64,000 nt of DNA from Anastrepha obliqua (GCF_027943255.1 NC_072894.1:57105601-57169600); one strand, 5' to 3'; shown: positions 23,445 through 34,748, numbered from the stretch's first letter. The notes: generated by a model from the sequence alone, not told the origin. Numbers and translations are program-made.

Positions 23445-23472
23445 ACAGACCACCGGGAATTTTTACCGGTTA
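23445..23472 (+). promoter_or_regulatory. piggyBac subterminal repeat, left
   Basis: ACAGACCACCGGGAATTTTT followed by ACCGGTTA, about 37 bp inside the left end. The copy at 25666-25693 matches at 27 of 28 positions in the same orientation. The core CCGG..TACCGG is an imperfect palindrome. A role as transposase-binding site is inferred from internal repeats known in other piggyBac elements. Confidence 0.7.
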
Positions 23473-23729
23473 TATTAAATTTATAAAATTTTTGCAAAGC
23501 AATTGAAAAATTTATTTAATATATATCTGATATATATTTCTAGCATATAAATATCTAGGAAAAGTTGTAAAACTGTTTACTTTAATAAAACCGCACGAAT
23601 TTCTTAAGAAACATATATTCAGTTACCGTTTTTAAAATTTTTTTTAAGGTTGTAAAAAAAAACGACAATAAAAAACATTTAAACAAAACACGAATTCATA
23701 TTATTACAGAAACTTAAAATATAACGTAT

Positions 23730-25566
23730 TCAGATACAAAATATAGCAATAAAACAGAAAAATATGCATTTGAAAAAAAATCTGCAAGAGGTAAATTTGG
23801 TAAAAAATTCAAGTCCCACATTCCCACAAATTCTATTGGTGCATTGCAAACATATTGGTATCTTACATATTACGCATATATGTGTTGTTTTCCTTTCTTT
23901 GCTAGCTGGACATAGCCTGCAGGTTGTTCTTTTCGCATTGCTTGACTGAAATACTTTATGGTGTGGATTTTCCATTTTTAATATACGTTGCAAGGAAAGT
24001 CTAATTTCACGTGGAAGGTGCGTATTTTAAAATCTGCGTTTCATTTCTGGTTGTACCAACATCATTGCTAATTGTTTAGAAAAATCATAGCGCTCCATTT
24101 TCTTATTATCTCGATAAGATTGATGCTACTAAATGAGTTCACAGATGCTATATCTAGAAGTCTATAAAATATAGCCATCGGCCAACGACGAGTCCTGCGG
24201 CTACAACAATAAATACTGCATTTTTGGTCTAGACTATCAACTCCCCCTTTTGTTAGATTATAAAATTCAATTATCTCTGGTTTACCAGTTTGAACACCAT
24301 TGTTTTGATTATGATGCATTGACGAAATAAGCAATACAACTTTGCTATTTTTTGGGACATATGACAATAATGTCATGTTGCTTGTAAATCCATAAAGAGA
24401 CGAGTCAATTTTTTTTTGTCTTGACGGCAAAAACGAACTTGGAATTTCTGTTTTATTTTTCTTCAATGTCCCAACATAGGTTAGATTTTTAGTTTTCAAC
24501 GCATTTACTAATTCAATTGACGAAAACCAATTATCAGGAGTTATATTACGATTTGTGTTATAAATAGGTCTCGCAAGTTTTAGCACTGCCTGTGTAGGCT
24601 TTGAATATGTCTTTTCTTCCTTACTGAGATCGTATCCATCCGAATTTTTTCCGCAGTAAATATATGCATTAAAGAGGTATCCCGTCCTTGCATCGGTAAG
24701 CGCCATTATCTTCAGTCCGTATTTGGCTGGTTTGAGAGGCATATACATTTTAAACTTACATCTGCCGGAAAATGCAACCAACATCTCATCTACACACACA
24801 TTTTCTCCAACACAGTATATAGATTGACAGTTTGCGATAAATGCTTTAAAAACTTCCGATATAGAAGCTAGTGGATCGGTTTTTATTCGTTCGTTTCTGG
24901 TTTCCAAATCATCAAACCGTATACAAGAAACAATTACTTGAAAACGGTTGCTATTCGTTACACATCTGAAAATATCTCGGCCACTTCCATCCGTAGCAAA
25001 AATTGATCGAATATTTTCGTGGTTGGATTTAAATATCGAAGTTAAAATTAGTAATCCCAGGAATGATTTTAATTCTAAGAGATCTAAATCTCGAAGAGCC
25101 GACATGCTTTCGCCGTTTTTATATCTCTGCCTTATTTTCGCAATTTTTGCATTGTCTGAACGAAGAATGATATTAAGGATATTATTGTCAAAAAATAGGT
25201 TCCAAAGTCCTTAGGATCTGCAGCATGTGCCGTGTGACTTCTAACGCCTGGGCACTTGACAACAATGTTATGTTGCAATGTTCTGGTATGCTTAGGTACT
25301 GCAGGATCTTTTGACCATTCAAACCGATTTTTACCATAGAAACAGCTAATATTTTCACATACATCAGTAGGTGGATTATCAGTGTCCTCATCTTCTGCTT
25401 CTATTTCTGATTCAGTGTCATGTCCGCTTTCCACATAATCAGAATCTGAATCTAAATCACTTACATCAGAATTAATTTCTTCCAGCCATCTTTCCACAGC
25501 TTCTTCAAAATTTTCTTTTCCTATTTTAACCCTCTTTGAAGGGCCTGGACTACTTCTTCCATCCAT
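23730..25566 (-). pseudogene. piggyBac transposase, inactivated by few lesions
   Basis: DDE transposase that inserts at TTAA. It starts at ATG 25566 (MDGRSSPGPSKRV..), with an acidic N-terminal region (DSDSDYVESGHDTESEIEAE). About one lost T near 25218 shifts the frame before the next block (ATG 25105). In that 345-residue block the catalytic acids are all visible: D106 (VDEMLVAF), D191 (TPDNWFSS), and D290 and D293 (KGGVDSLD). A second frameshift near 24110 and a TAA near 24030 separate the C-terminal Cys-rich domain (TTCRLCPAS..THICVICKIPICLQC, about 23835-23925), which normally binds the TIR. All lesions look small, so inactivation seems recent. No host gene function is implied. Confidence 0.92.
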
Positions 25567-25665
25567 GACTTTATTCTAAAATAAAATGACAGAGTTATAA
25601 TATACATAAAATTAACTGTTATCCAGTTTAACTATAACACGAAATAAAAATATGCAAACGTCAAG

Positions 25666-25693
25666 ACAGACCACCGGTAATTTTTACCGGTTA
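25666..25693 (+). promoter_or_regulatory. piggyBac subterminal repeat, right internal
   Basis: ACAGACCACCGGTAATTTTT followed by ACCGGTTA, about 185 bp inside the right end and upstream of the transposase start. It could serve as transposase-binding site or promoter element; both are inference. Confidence 0.65.
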
Positions 25694-25841
25694 CAAAATT
25701 TAGATAGTGATAAATTAAACAAATGACACTGCACACAACTGATACTTCACAAAGCAAAGTTATACTAAGTCCCGAAAAGGTACATGAACGTATAAATGCG
25801 TAACTAAAAGAGATCCCACTAAATTGAAGAATTTAAACTGC

Positions 25842-25867
25842 TTACCGGTAAAAAATACCGGCCGTCT
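25842..25867 (-). promoter_or_regulatory. piggyBac terminal repeat, right, inverted
   Basis: Read on the minus strand this is ACAGACGGCCGGTATTTTTT followed by ACCGGTAA. It overlaps the right TIR, so here the repeat and the TIR are fused, whereas on the left they are separate. The ends are therefore asymmetric. Confidence 0.65.
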
Positions 25868-25984
25868 GTAGTTAAGGGTTAAAAAAGCTTTTCTCGAACA
25901 AAATTCCACCTCTACTTACACGGAATCAAATAATACTTTCAAGAAAGGCTTGGTGGTACGGAGTAAGGTCATAGGATTGTTTTC

Positions 25985-26700
25985 AGTGTTAAAAAAACGT
26001 TTTAGGTGAAGAAATATCGTACACGCGTATTTTTAGACGTCTCTCAAGCTTTCTATAATATCTGACTAGAAGGCTTGGTATACACAAAAAATAGCAGTTT
26101 CTTTAAATATGCATGCAATTCTGGCTAGAATAGAAAACACCCCATATATGTAATGGTCCTTCAAGCGAGTGTTCTTGAGCCAATATTATATGCAATATGA
26201 ATTAGCGCCTTACCAACTTATGATAATTTAGGCATATCAACATTTATATATCTTGTGCACTCATTCAGACCCTGAAGAGGCTTTAAATATGTTAAGTTGC
26301 AGGAATATTTAAAAAAGCTGGAACTCTGGCTTAGTGCTTAGAAAATTGATGTATGTGTATTCAAACAACATTAGCTTTGAAGAAAGAGAAATATGCACCT
26401 TTAAAAAATATATTAAATATCCCATCCCACTAAATGATAGTTTAAAATATCTTGGCATGTCTGTAGATAGAAGGCTCATCTGGAAGAAGTAGGACTGAAG
26501 AAAAAAATAAAATAATATCCGCTTTAAAATGCCTCCAACAAGTGTTACTTTACACTGAAAAAACGACTCTCTCGATGAGTAAAAATTAAGTTTTCATCCC
26601 TATTATTGCCGTCCCAATGTATGTGTATAGTGAAGCAGTTTAGACGTTAACACTATCCTATGAGGCGGCGCTTGAAGTCTTCGAGAGAAAGAATGAAAGA
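25985..26700 (+). pseudogene. Jockey-like reverse transcriptase fossil
   Basis: Plus-strand codons read YRTRIFLDVSQAFYNI (about 26008), LQASVLEPILYAI (about 26160, a degenerate GVPQGSVLGPILYAL), LPTYDNLGISTF (the FADDT box has been lost), YLKKLELWLSA*KIDVCVFKQ (about 26310) and PLNDSLKYLGMSVDRRLIW (about 26425). The same block order is seen in the intact RT at 40141-41235. Multiple stops; inactive. Confidence 0.72.
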
Positions 26701-26704
26701 AGCA

Positions 26705-27130
26705 AAATGTAATTCGATAACTCATTACACTAACAAAGTGAACAAATACCGGCAATATTGAATACCAGTTTGGGCATTTTACACTACCACTAAATTGCAC
26801 TACCATTAATTTTTTAGTGGTTGTTAAAATAAAAGTTTCATTACCACTAAATCTTCAAATGCACTAATTATTTAGTGACCTAGCTCAGCCATTCATTTAA
26901 TTTGTATAGTTAGATACACAAATACAATTACTACACCGTGCGAAAAAAGGCAACTTTTTTGGTATCTAGGCAAATTAGCATATGTACGTGAAACTACAAA
27001 CTTTACATAGTAATGCTGCATTCTTAGTTTTTCATTCTTTTATCAATTTAACTTGTTTCAAGGTCATTAAAGTAAAAAGTTTGTTTAGTAGCTGAATATA
27101 TCCTCTTTCATTTAATATCCATACTAATAT
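26705..27130. other. unassigned sequence
   Basis: No feature recognised; short CACTACCACTAA-type repeats near 26770-26870. Confidence 0.4.
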
Positions 27131-27131
27131 A

Positions 27132-27672
27132 AGGTTATTCAATAGGTGCGTTTCAACTTTTTTCCGATAGGGAGGGCGAACGACACAATATTTTTCATTT
27201 TTCGCTTGTCATTTGTACACTTCATTAGTATACATTTCATCATGGAACGCTACACACTTGAGCAACGATTGCAAATCGTGCAAATTTTTTATGAAAATAA
27301 TCGTTCTGTTGCTGCTACTTTAAGAGCATTACGGCCATTTTACGGTCCATTTAATAAGCCGTCCCGTTTTGTGGTTATGTGAAGTCATTGGTCTACAGTA
27401 ACAAGCCGGTGACGGTTTGTGAGCTCAGAGCCAATATTGAACGCGAAATTGCTGGAATTTCGGCCGATTTATGCAGAAGAGTGGTCGAAAATTGGGTTCA
27501 ACGATTGGACTTCGTAAAACGTACACGCGGTGGTCATGCAAAAGAAATCGAATTTCATACTTAAGTGTATATGTTCAAACTCGATAATAAAAAAAAAAAT
27601 AGTTAAAAAGTCAAACCGTTTGTGTTTTATTCAAAAAAGTTCAAAAGTTGAAGCGCTCTTACTGAAAAACCC
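27132..27672 (+). mobile_element. rosa-like DD41D element, family A, deleted copy 1
   Basis: TIRs AGGTTATTCAATAGGTGCGT / (reverse) GGGTTTTTCAGTAAGAGCGC. The plus-strand gene starts MERYTLEQRLQIVQIFYENN (ATG 27242) and runs about 43 codons to GPFNKPS. It then joins, by an internal deletion, the C-terminal part GYVKSLVYSNKPVTVCELRANIE..ISADLCRRVVENWVQRLDF..EIEFHT in another frame. All three catalytic Asp residues are in the deleted part. The copy at 42496-43037 has the same junction. The family assignment (DD41D, rosa-like) rests on the N-terminal and C-terminal motifs. Confidence 0.88.
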
Positions 27673-27876
27673 TTTATAATACATAGTGAGTATAAGCATT
27701 TAAAACTATTTTTTGAAAATGTGGTCCTTTGAAACTTTAAAGCCCTTAAAAAAATTAAAGGTGGAAAAATGAAAACCTCAGTATGAAGCAATAATATAAG
27801 TTCATTTAGGTTGCGGTGCCCACCACTCTCCATAAGGGTGTTGAGGGGGCCCACTTAGGCATACAGGTCCATTGTA

Positions 27877-28227
27877 TGTAATACCATTACATATAGGTAT
27901 ATATAATTGGCGCGTACACCGTTTTTGGGAGTTTGGCCGAGTTCCTCCTCCTATTTGTGGTATGCGTCTTGATGTTGTTCCACAAATGGAGGGACCTACA
28001 GTTTCAAGCCAACTCCGAACGGCAGATATTTTTATGAGGAGCTTTTTCATGGCAGAAATACACTCGGAGGTTTGCCATTGCCTGGCGAGGGGCGACCGCT
28101 TTTAGAAAAATATTTTTCTTAATATTGGTGTTTCACCGAGATTCAAACCTACGTTGTCTCTGTGAATTCCGAAAGGTAGTCACGTACCAACCCATTCGGG
28201 TATGGCGGCCGCCATTGTAATACCATT
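27877..28227 (-). mobile_element. tRNA-derived SINE, copy 4 (full length)
   Basis: Minus strand, about 27889-28212, with tRNA head, body and a short TA tail. A 12-bp target duplication TGTAATACCATT lies at 27877-27888 and 28216-28227. It retains the A-box-like and B-box-like motifs (TACCCGAATGGGTTGG, GGTTTGAATCTCGG). Confidence 0.9.
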
Positions 28228-28229
28228 GC

Positions 28230-29105
28230 TTAGACTCAAATTCTCCCTCAATAAAATACTGTGGACAGCTGCTGAATTACTATATAAAATCTATAATTTC
28301 ACGTGTTTTGATGTAATAAAAAAAATTGAAATTAGGGCCTAGACAATCTCTTTCAAAATCATTTAGGAGCATTTTAAGAAAAAATTATTAAAATTGGTCA
28401 ATAATTGTATTTTGTTGCCATTTTTCAACAAAAAGTGTTAAAAACTCCCCACTGTGTGGCAGACCAAACTCTGAGGCAGCGGTAGTGGAAATTTTTAAAA
28501 TTCTAAAGAATTATGTATTATTTATTGATAGAACTAAACAATAGTAACCTGATGATTGGCGCGTATTTTATATTAGAGTTCTTATTTTTAGCAGGAAAAA
28601 ATCTACTATAGAGCAGTTGTTGTTTGATATAATCATAATCCACACATGTGTATGTATGTATGTGTATGAATGCAACATATTACATTTGGCCTTTACATTG
28701 AAACAAATCGCAATCGGTTTCTTTGGGCAACTGCAAGTAATCGCTTAATCTCAACCACTTTTCAAGTCGTTAGCTGTTAATGACTGTAATTAATTGTAAG
28801 CCAAAAAATATACTGATGTAGATGCATGTATGTATTTCTAAACATATTTATTTAACAAAATTTTGTGTCTAAAAGGGTACAAAAGGGTATTCGTTAGTAT
28901 ATTGAATAATATATATATTGAATAATTTTAGCCCTTCGCTCTCTGTTGATTGATCCAGCTCATTCTATTTTCTGTAATGGCTTAAATCCTATTTGAATTG
29001 ATGTTAAAGCATTGTCACATTTAATGATGCTCAATCAGAATCTCATTTTGCCACTTCTTGCGTTCCACAATATAGCATTCCGTGTATATTACTTTTTACA
29101 TGGCT
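28230..29105. other. unassigned sequence
   Basis: AT-rich with a GTAT microsatellite near 28650; nothing else recognised. Confidence 0.4.
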
Positions 29106-29109
29106 TATT

Positions 29110-30530
29110 AGTTCTAGTTTTTTTGTTCGCCAACTTTTAGTGACAATCTGGTGAGGAGGCGGAAATACCATTGCCCTCAAGAAACTCCAGAAAAGCAGAC
29201 GTCACCAAGACTTTGGAATGAACAAGATATTCAGGCGGCTGTTGAGAAACTCAACACTTCCTTAACTGAATGTTTTGAGTCAGCCAGTCCAGTTCGACCT
29301 CCCCTTGACCGGCCTCCCGTTCCTTAATGAAATCAAGAGCTCCATGCGTTGAGGAGTGAGTCGAGAAAACTTCTAAGCTGGGCCCGCAAGATTAATCTTG
29401 CTGAGGACTAGGAGCGATGGCGTCATTTTCAAAAGTACTACAAGAAGCTTATTCGGGAATTAAAAATAACTTCTTAAAGCGAATTCTGTGGCGGTATTGA
29501 ATCCCTGAGTGACACGGCGAAATTGGTAAGGATCCTGAAAAGAAGTCCAACCGCACAGCTGGGGTCACTTAGGAAATCTGATGGCTACTTCACGCAGAGG
29601 CAAAGTGAGACACTCAGACTGCTGATGACATCTCACTCCAAAGGTTATCAGATAAATGTGGGCAGGATTGAAAAAGGCTGTTATCAGAGCTTCTACACCT
29701 TCTCAGCATCACTAATACATTGCCAGATCTATGGTGAATGAGGCCGCAATTCGATTTTCCATTAAATCTTTTGGCAGGTACAAGTCGCCCGGACCAGATG
29801 GCAAATATCCTCTCATGCTAAAGGAAGGCATAGACACTCCGTGGCTACAGCCTTGAAGAAAATCTTCTCTGCATGCCTGGCACTGGTCTATACACCACGC
29901 TCTTGGAGGATGGCGAGGGTCGTCTTCATTCCTAAGGTTGGAAGAGATTACTAAACCAGCCCCAAAAGCTTTAGACCCATCAGTATGACTTCTTTCATGC
30001 TGAAAAATCTCGAGCGACTAGTGGAATTGCGCATACGTCAAAAGTCGCTGAAATTTCAGCCTTTTTCTACATTTCAGCATGCCTGCCAGTCGGCACTGCA
30101 AAACTTTGTTGCTAGGGTAGAGCGAGCCATCGACAGGAGAAACTACGCTATGGGCATATTTTTGGACGTAGAGGAGGCGCTTAAAAATGCCACTTTTGAC
30201 ATTATTTGCAGCTCTGCTAGTGGGAATGGCTTAAACCGGGTGCTAGTAAATTGGATTCGTTCGATTCTAGTCCAAAGAATCGTCATGGTGCGAGCAGGAG
30301 AAGGTCTGCTGATGTCATCCAGGGTTAATAGAGGCTGCCTCCAAGCCTAAGTGATGTTTCCATTGAATGGTGATCGATCCTATATTCGTTACCATAAATG
30401 ATGCTAGTGTCTACGCACAAGCATACGCGGACGACGTTGCCTATTTGTCAAGAGGTCATTCACCCCTATGTAGAAAAGTGCAGAAAACTCTAAACCCTTC
30501 GCTGGATTTAGGATTGAGGTCTTTGACACT
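29110..30530 (+). pseudogene. R1/LOA-type non-LTR ORF2 fossil
   Basis: Plus-strand blocks in shifting frames: the pre-RT region (CGGIESLSDTAKLVRILKRSPTAQLGSLRKSDGYFTQ, about 29490-29600), RT motifs SPGPDGKYPLMLKEG (about 29787), SWRMARVVFIPKVGRD (about 29902), SFRPISMTSFMLKNLERLV (about 29970), YAMGIFLDVEEALKN (about 30147), a NRGCLQA region (about 30330) and AYADDVAYLS (about 30424, catalytic YADD intact). Stops and frameshifts throughout. The endonuclease part is absent upstream. Confidence 0.82.
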
Positions 30531-30534
30531 GATG

Positions 30535-31035
30535 AGTTAAGAAGCGATCACCTTGGATCCTTGGCACCACAAGATCTACTCAGATTTCTTTGGAGGTTGG
30601 GTAGATTTAAAGAAAATGAAAAAGGGAATCCGACTGCTGTACTTGCTTATTTGCTCCGACAAAAGAAAAAAAAAATTTCAAATCTGATGATTTTAAGATT
30701 TATTTAGTAGTTAAGAACACTGCAGATATGTAGATAAAACTCCAACTCGAAAAGGATAATTTATATTCTTGGTGTTTGACATCATATTTCAACATCAAAT
30801 CATTTTCATGTTTCTCGTTTTAATGTTTTCAAAAAATATTTGCTCTTCAACATCACGTAAGACTCAGTGCAGTATCTCCACCCGTAATTAGCTATTGGTT
30901 GAAGAAATTAAGGATCTTGGCGTTATTCATATTCACTACATAATTTTCTTTCTGCAGTCACTTTAATTTGCAATTGTTGGTTTTGTGCGCGAAATAGCAT
31001 TGAATTTTCTTATCCATACACTATAAAACTGCTAT
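30535..31035. other. unassigned sequence
   Basis: No feature recognised beyond the decaying end of the preceding fossil. Confidence 0.4.
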
Positions 31036-31038
31036 ATA

Positions 31039-31238
31039 CAAGGTGGCGTAAAATTAGGCGTTATAATTTGCTTTTGAATAAATTTTTACTTCATAAAGAA
31101 AATGATTTTGAAATGAAAATGATGACGTAAATCTATATTTTGACCTTTATGCGCTCCATTGCTTATCTGATATACTGTACACTGCAGCTGATTGACGTGT
31201 AAGTTTTCCTATTAGGCAATTCATGTTGCGCCACCTTT
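31039..31238. mobile_element. MITE family A, copy 2 (200 bp)
   Basis: Begins CAAGGTGGCGTAAAATTAGG and ends CATGTTGCGCCACCTTT, giving imperfect TIRs of the form AAGGTGGCGYAA. TA is present at 31037-31038 and 31239-31240. The interior TTTGACCTTTATGCGCTCCATTGC is shared with the copy at 37843, and in reverse with 45453. Confidence 0.78.
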
Positions 31239-31376
31239 TACGTTTTTGTACGCACGCATCTGAAGTATGCGGCAATAATCTGACGTACTATCAAACAATT
31301 CCAGCTTCGCTTGTATAGAGCGTTTCTGAAATTTGTCTTATACTTTTATACAGAATAAACAAAAAAGTAATAGATG

Positions 31377-31496
31377 TAGGTGTTTGGCCGATCTCCTCCT
31401 CCTATTTGTGGTGCGCGTCTTTATGTTGCTCCCGAAATGGATGGAGCTTTTTCATGGCAGAAATACACTCGGAGGTTTGCCATTGCCTGCCATTGC
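31377..31496 (-). mobile_element. tRNA-derived SINE, copy 5 (fragment)
   Basis: Minus-oriented body fragment (GTGTTTGGCCGATCTCCTCC.. to ..GGTTTGCCATTGCCTGCC) with an internal deletion that joins CCGAAATGGATG directly to GAGCTTTTTCATGG. It lacks the head and the TA tail. Confidence 0.8.
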
Positions 31497-31612
31497 TGTT
31501 CAATTTAAAATCGCTAGACGAAAGAAAGTCAATACTATCTTGAACTTTGCATTATAAAAGGAGTTTGTGACTGTCCACGACTTTTCAAAAGAATTTAATG
31601 TTCCGTACAAGT

Positions 31613-32170
31613 AAAGGTTCTTCCAATAAGAGGTGTTATTTTGATATTCAAAGAAAAATGCTATTTTTTAATATATATTACATAAATGATCGGATGTTTA
31701 TTTCATTATAAAGAGGAGGGTATGCCGTTAGTAATGGAAAATAACATCAGGCAAATGAACACCACGACCACACTTACAGGACAATATCCTTTCCATGAAA
31801 TTTTCCATAACCGAATTGCAAAGTGGCTGCCCTATGCCCTCGATAGCCTCACGAATTCCATCTTTGGGGTCTGGAATTGACCCTGGGCTGTTGGCGTAGA
31901 CCTTCTCTTTCACGTGGCCCCAAAGAAAAAAGTAACAAGGTGTTAAATCACAAGATCTCGGTGGCTAATTGTAATCACCTTTTCAAGAGATAACACGGTC
32001 AGGGAACTTTTCCTGTAAAAGGTCAATGGTTTCGTTGCTTGTGTGGCACTTAGCGCTGTCTTGTTGAAAATAAACGTTGTCCAGATCAATACCATCCAAC
32101 TCCGGCCATAAAAAATCGTTAATCATCTCTCGGTAGCGATACATAGCACCTGTTATTGGAAAACCCTTTA
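31613..32170 (-). pseudogene. DD41D-type transposase fossil (family C)
   Basis: The minus strand reads AMYRYREMINDFLWPELDGIDLDNVYFQQDSAKCHTSNETIDLLQEKFPDRVIS (second Asp present). After a stop it continues PPRSCDLTPCYFFLWGHVKEKVYANSPGSI..VMENFMERI..DVIFHY. The third catalytic Asp is replaced by Tyr (TPCYFF). Both edges carry a similar motif (CTTCCAATAAGAGGTGTTAT near 31620; reverse of the right edge TTTCCAATAACAGGTGCTAT), so the right edge appears to be a TIR fused directly to the middle of the gene by deletion. Confidence 0.83.
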
Positions 32171-32174
32171 TTTT

Positions 32175-32540
32175 CGCACGTCATTACTTTTCTTATGATA
32201 ATAAAATTAGAACGCACGAATGCCCGCAGTGCTCTGCCAATAGCTATTTGCGAATATAACCAAATTTTAACATCTAACGACCTTAATTTTTTCTTTGCCT
32301 AAAACAAGTTTTACTAATATTCTTAATTAGATTGTTAAATACTCGAAAGAAATAATAGAATTGCAAATCCATCACGAGCATATCTATGGTATGTATGTAT
32401 ATTACGTATGTAATTAAGTATCTTTACTTGACATGAAACGAACATATGCCATACCCACAAATGTTAAAAGTCAATAATAAGCCAGCACTAATCCACCGTG
32501 TAAGCAACAGAACAAAGTGAAATTGTTTTGAATTTAATTG
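32175..32540. other. unassigned sequence
   Basis: AT-rich, GTAT microsatellite near 32390; nothing recognised. Confidence 0.4.
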
Positions 32541-32542
32541 AA

Positions 32543-33034
32543 ATGTCGTTCACTGGTCGAGACTCCAAGCACAAACAACCACCCATGCCTTCAACGCCCA
32601 GCTGTAAATCTGTGAAAGAGAGTTTAAAGTGCGAAGCATTTGCGCCAGTTAGTCAACCATGTAAACACGCCGGCGACTTTCGTAGCTATCCCGGAAAATG
32701 GAATGGGGTAAACTGTGGGTGTTACTCTGACTCTCGCGGCAATGGATTCAATATGCCTTTTAATTATTTTTTGTTTATTTTCCCTTTAATTTCCTACCAC
32801 AAAAGTCCGAGACCCTGGCAAGAGTACGCTTTCTTCGGCTCACTCCACTTCTTGCTTACTTTTCACGCTTTTCACGCCCTACTAGTTAAACGATTTAATA
32901 AATCAGCAGCAAATCTAAAGCCTCACTACGTGCTTGCCCCTCGATTTCGCCTCTCCTGGTTTAAGGTTCACATCACTGCATTTATTTTATTTACAGTAAT
33001 ACATAAATACACTTGTGGCTATAACTCTGGGTAG
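32543..33034 (+). CDS. unrecognised ORF; possible first coding exon
   Basis: The ATG at 32543 opens a 163-codon frame, the longest one here not explained by a transposon. The first 55 residues (MSFTGRDSKHKQPPMPSTPS.. to ..GDFRSYPGKWNG) are hydrophilic and Ser/Pro/Cys-containing with fairly even codon use. The rest is hydrophobic and AT-rich. A possible splice donor (GGG|GTAAAC) lies at about 32708, so only the first part may be coding. I recognise no family. It could be a host exon or a chance ORF. Confidence 0.22.
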   Translation: MSFTGRDSKHKQPPMPSTPSCKSVKESLKCEAFAPVSQPCKHAGDFRSYPGKWNGVNCGCYSDSRGNGFNMPFNYFLFIFPLISYHKSPRPWQEYAFFGSLHFLLTFHAFHALLVKRFNKSAANLKPHYVLAPRFRLSWFKVHITAFILFTVIHKYTCGYNSG

Positions 33035-33039
33035 TTTGT

Positions 33040-34260
33040 ATGTGTGTAGCAACGCTAGTTTTGTCAATGACAAACCCAAGCCACCTGATCGCATTCGCGC
33101 TTCATCTTCTTCATGTCTCAGGTTACTTTTGCTCCCGTTTGGGGTAAATAAATCACTGAACCGTAAGTTGACAGACTGGTTGGTTGGCAGTCTGTCATTT
33201 TTGCTAATTAATTTAATCGTAGTGACACACACAATGGTTTTTCTTTTCCCTCTCACAAGCTTGCTTGCTTCGCTGATTTTATGGCAGATTGCGGAACGCG
33301 TTTGACTAGTGGTTACAAGACTTATGGGTCAGTAGCTGTGGTGGCAGCATTACAACCACCTCCGCTGGCGTTTTGGTGCGGTTAATTATCGTATTTTTCT
33401 CATAAAATGAATGCTATCAAAAATAAAGTGTGAATAAAAAAGTGAAAAGCAAAAAAATTTAATGAAAAAAATAGAAGCGTTCAAGTGAAAATTTACTGAA
33501 CTTATCACAGCGGCACCATTGTCCCATCTCAACGTTATTATTTGCTGTGTTCGTGGACTTGCATTATTCAAGATACTGAAAAGGTGGATGACATGAACCA
33601 GACATGAAATTTAAATCGGCGGGAAGGCGCAACTACACAATCACCGGTTTGTAATCAACTGGAGAAAATTTACGAATACACTATAGGCGTAACAAATGAC
33701 CTACAAACCGAGGAAGACCCGTGTGAGTTTTCAAGGTCACTAGAGCCAAGGTTAAAGGGACATAACATGAATAAAATTTGGTTACTGAAAAGGCAGAAGT
33801 TAAAGGCTTACTGGATTTATTACGCTGGCTCCAACCCACAAGCTTCCGCCGCAGAACTTTTTTAGTTGAAGAAGTGGGGAAATCAGCTCGTCTCTGCTGA
33901 TTGGATTAGGGATCAAGAATAGAGCAGATAGTAAGCGAAGTGGAGCAGAAATATCTGTTTATCCCGCCATTACAAGCGATCTCCGCTCAATGCAAGAATT
34001 GACAAATTTGTTTACAGGTCAAAGTTCAGTTCGGAAAAAAACTGTTTTTGGAAAATTGTTTAAATAAATTTAACTGCCTTTCGAAGTTTTACTTAATCTT
34101 CCTCTATTTTGTTTGCGTTTTTCCTTTCAATTTTTTTGTTTTGCAGAATTATTTTGATGTTTAAATATAAATTTCAGGTATCATGTCGGTACTTGTCAGA
34201 AAGTCTAACTTTTTGGATTCATCTAAGCAGATACCTTTGAGATTATTTTATGGATACGTA
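33040..34260. other. unassigned sequence
   Basis: The 33040-33600 stretch is non-repetitive and may be unique host DNA. No domain was recognised in the ORFs at 33015-33305 or on the opposite strand. Confidence 0.35.
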
Positions 34261-34264
34261 GTTA

Positions 34265-34500
34265 GATGAAATGGTTAAAGTACCACTCTAGCACTCCCCA
34301 AGTAGAGCTATGGCGTAGTTTTGATACCATTATGCGACCTCCAATAGGCAGATATCTACAGCCAGTCAGAGCTGTTGATACAATCAAAAAGATTGATGGA
34401 ATTTAAGTGGGCACACTGCCCCAGGCTGTCGAAGAAAGGAACATTGACCTTAATCGTCTAACTGCTAAGCCCGGGCATTTACAGAGAAAGTGCTCAATAG
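34265..34500 (-). pseudogene. non-LTR ORF2 3' end fossil
   Basis: The minus strand reads ETIEHFLCKCPGLAVRRLRSMFL, the Cys/His-containing end of an RNase H-bearing non-LTR ORF2 (E-x-x-x-H-F-L-x-x-C-P). It is followed by a stop and a 3' UTR-like stretch. Only the last ~50 codons survive. Confidence 0.6.
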
Positions 34501-34748
34501 TCTCCTAAAGGATAAATCTAGCTTTTCCACGTGGTTCTTCCATTTGACCACGGACTTTTATGTGTGCCGACTGTATTTGTGTAGAATTTTTAATTGTTTT
34601 TTTAACTGTAATAATTCTTGGCGTCGGCACTGGCATATTCTACCCCGAACATACAATAAGATTTTCCCAACAGCTGTCGCAGTGCCAAATAGGTCTATGA
34701 ATACTAGCTCCAACTTAGCAGTACCCAGAAAGCTGGTACTGGGCTTGG

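Larger units (their letters stand above)
23408..25878 (-). mobile_element. piggyBac-like element, 2471 bp
   Basis: Perfect 16-bp TIRs CCCTTAACTACAGACG at both ends, inside TTAA target duplications at 23404-23407 and 25879-25882. It carries a broken transposase on the minus strand and three subterminal copies of an ACAGAC..CCGG..TACCGG motif. Length and gene arrangement are typical of complete piggyBac elements. Confidence 0.95.
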
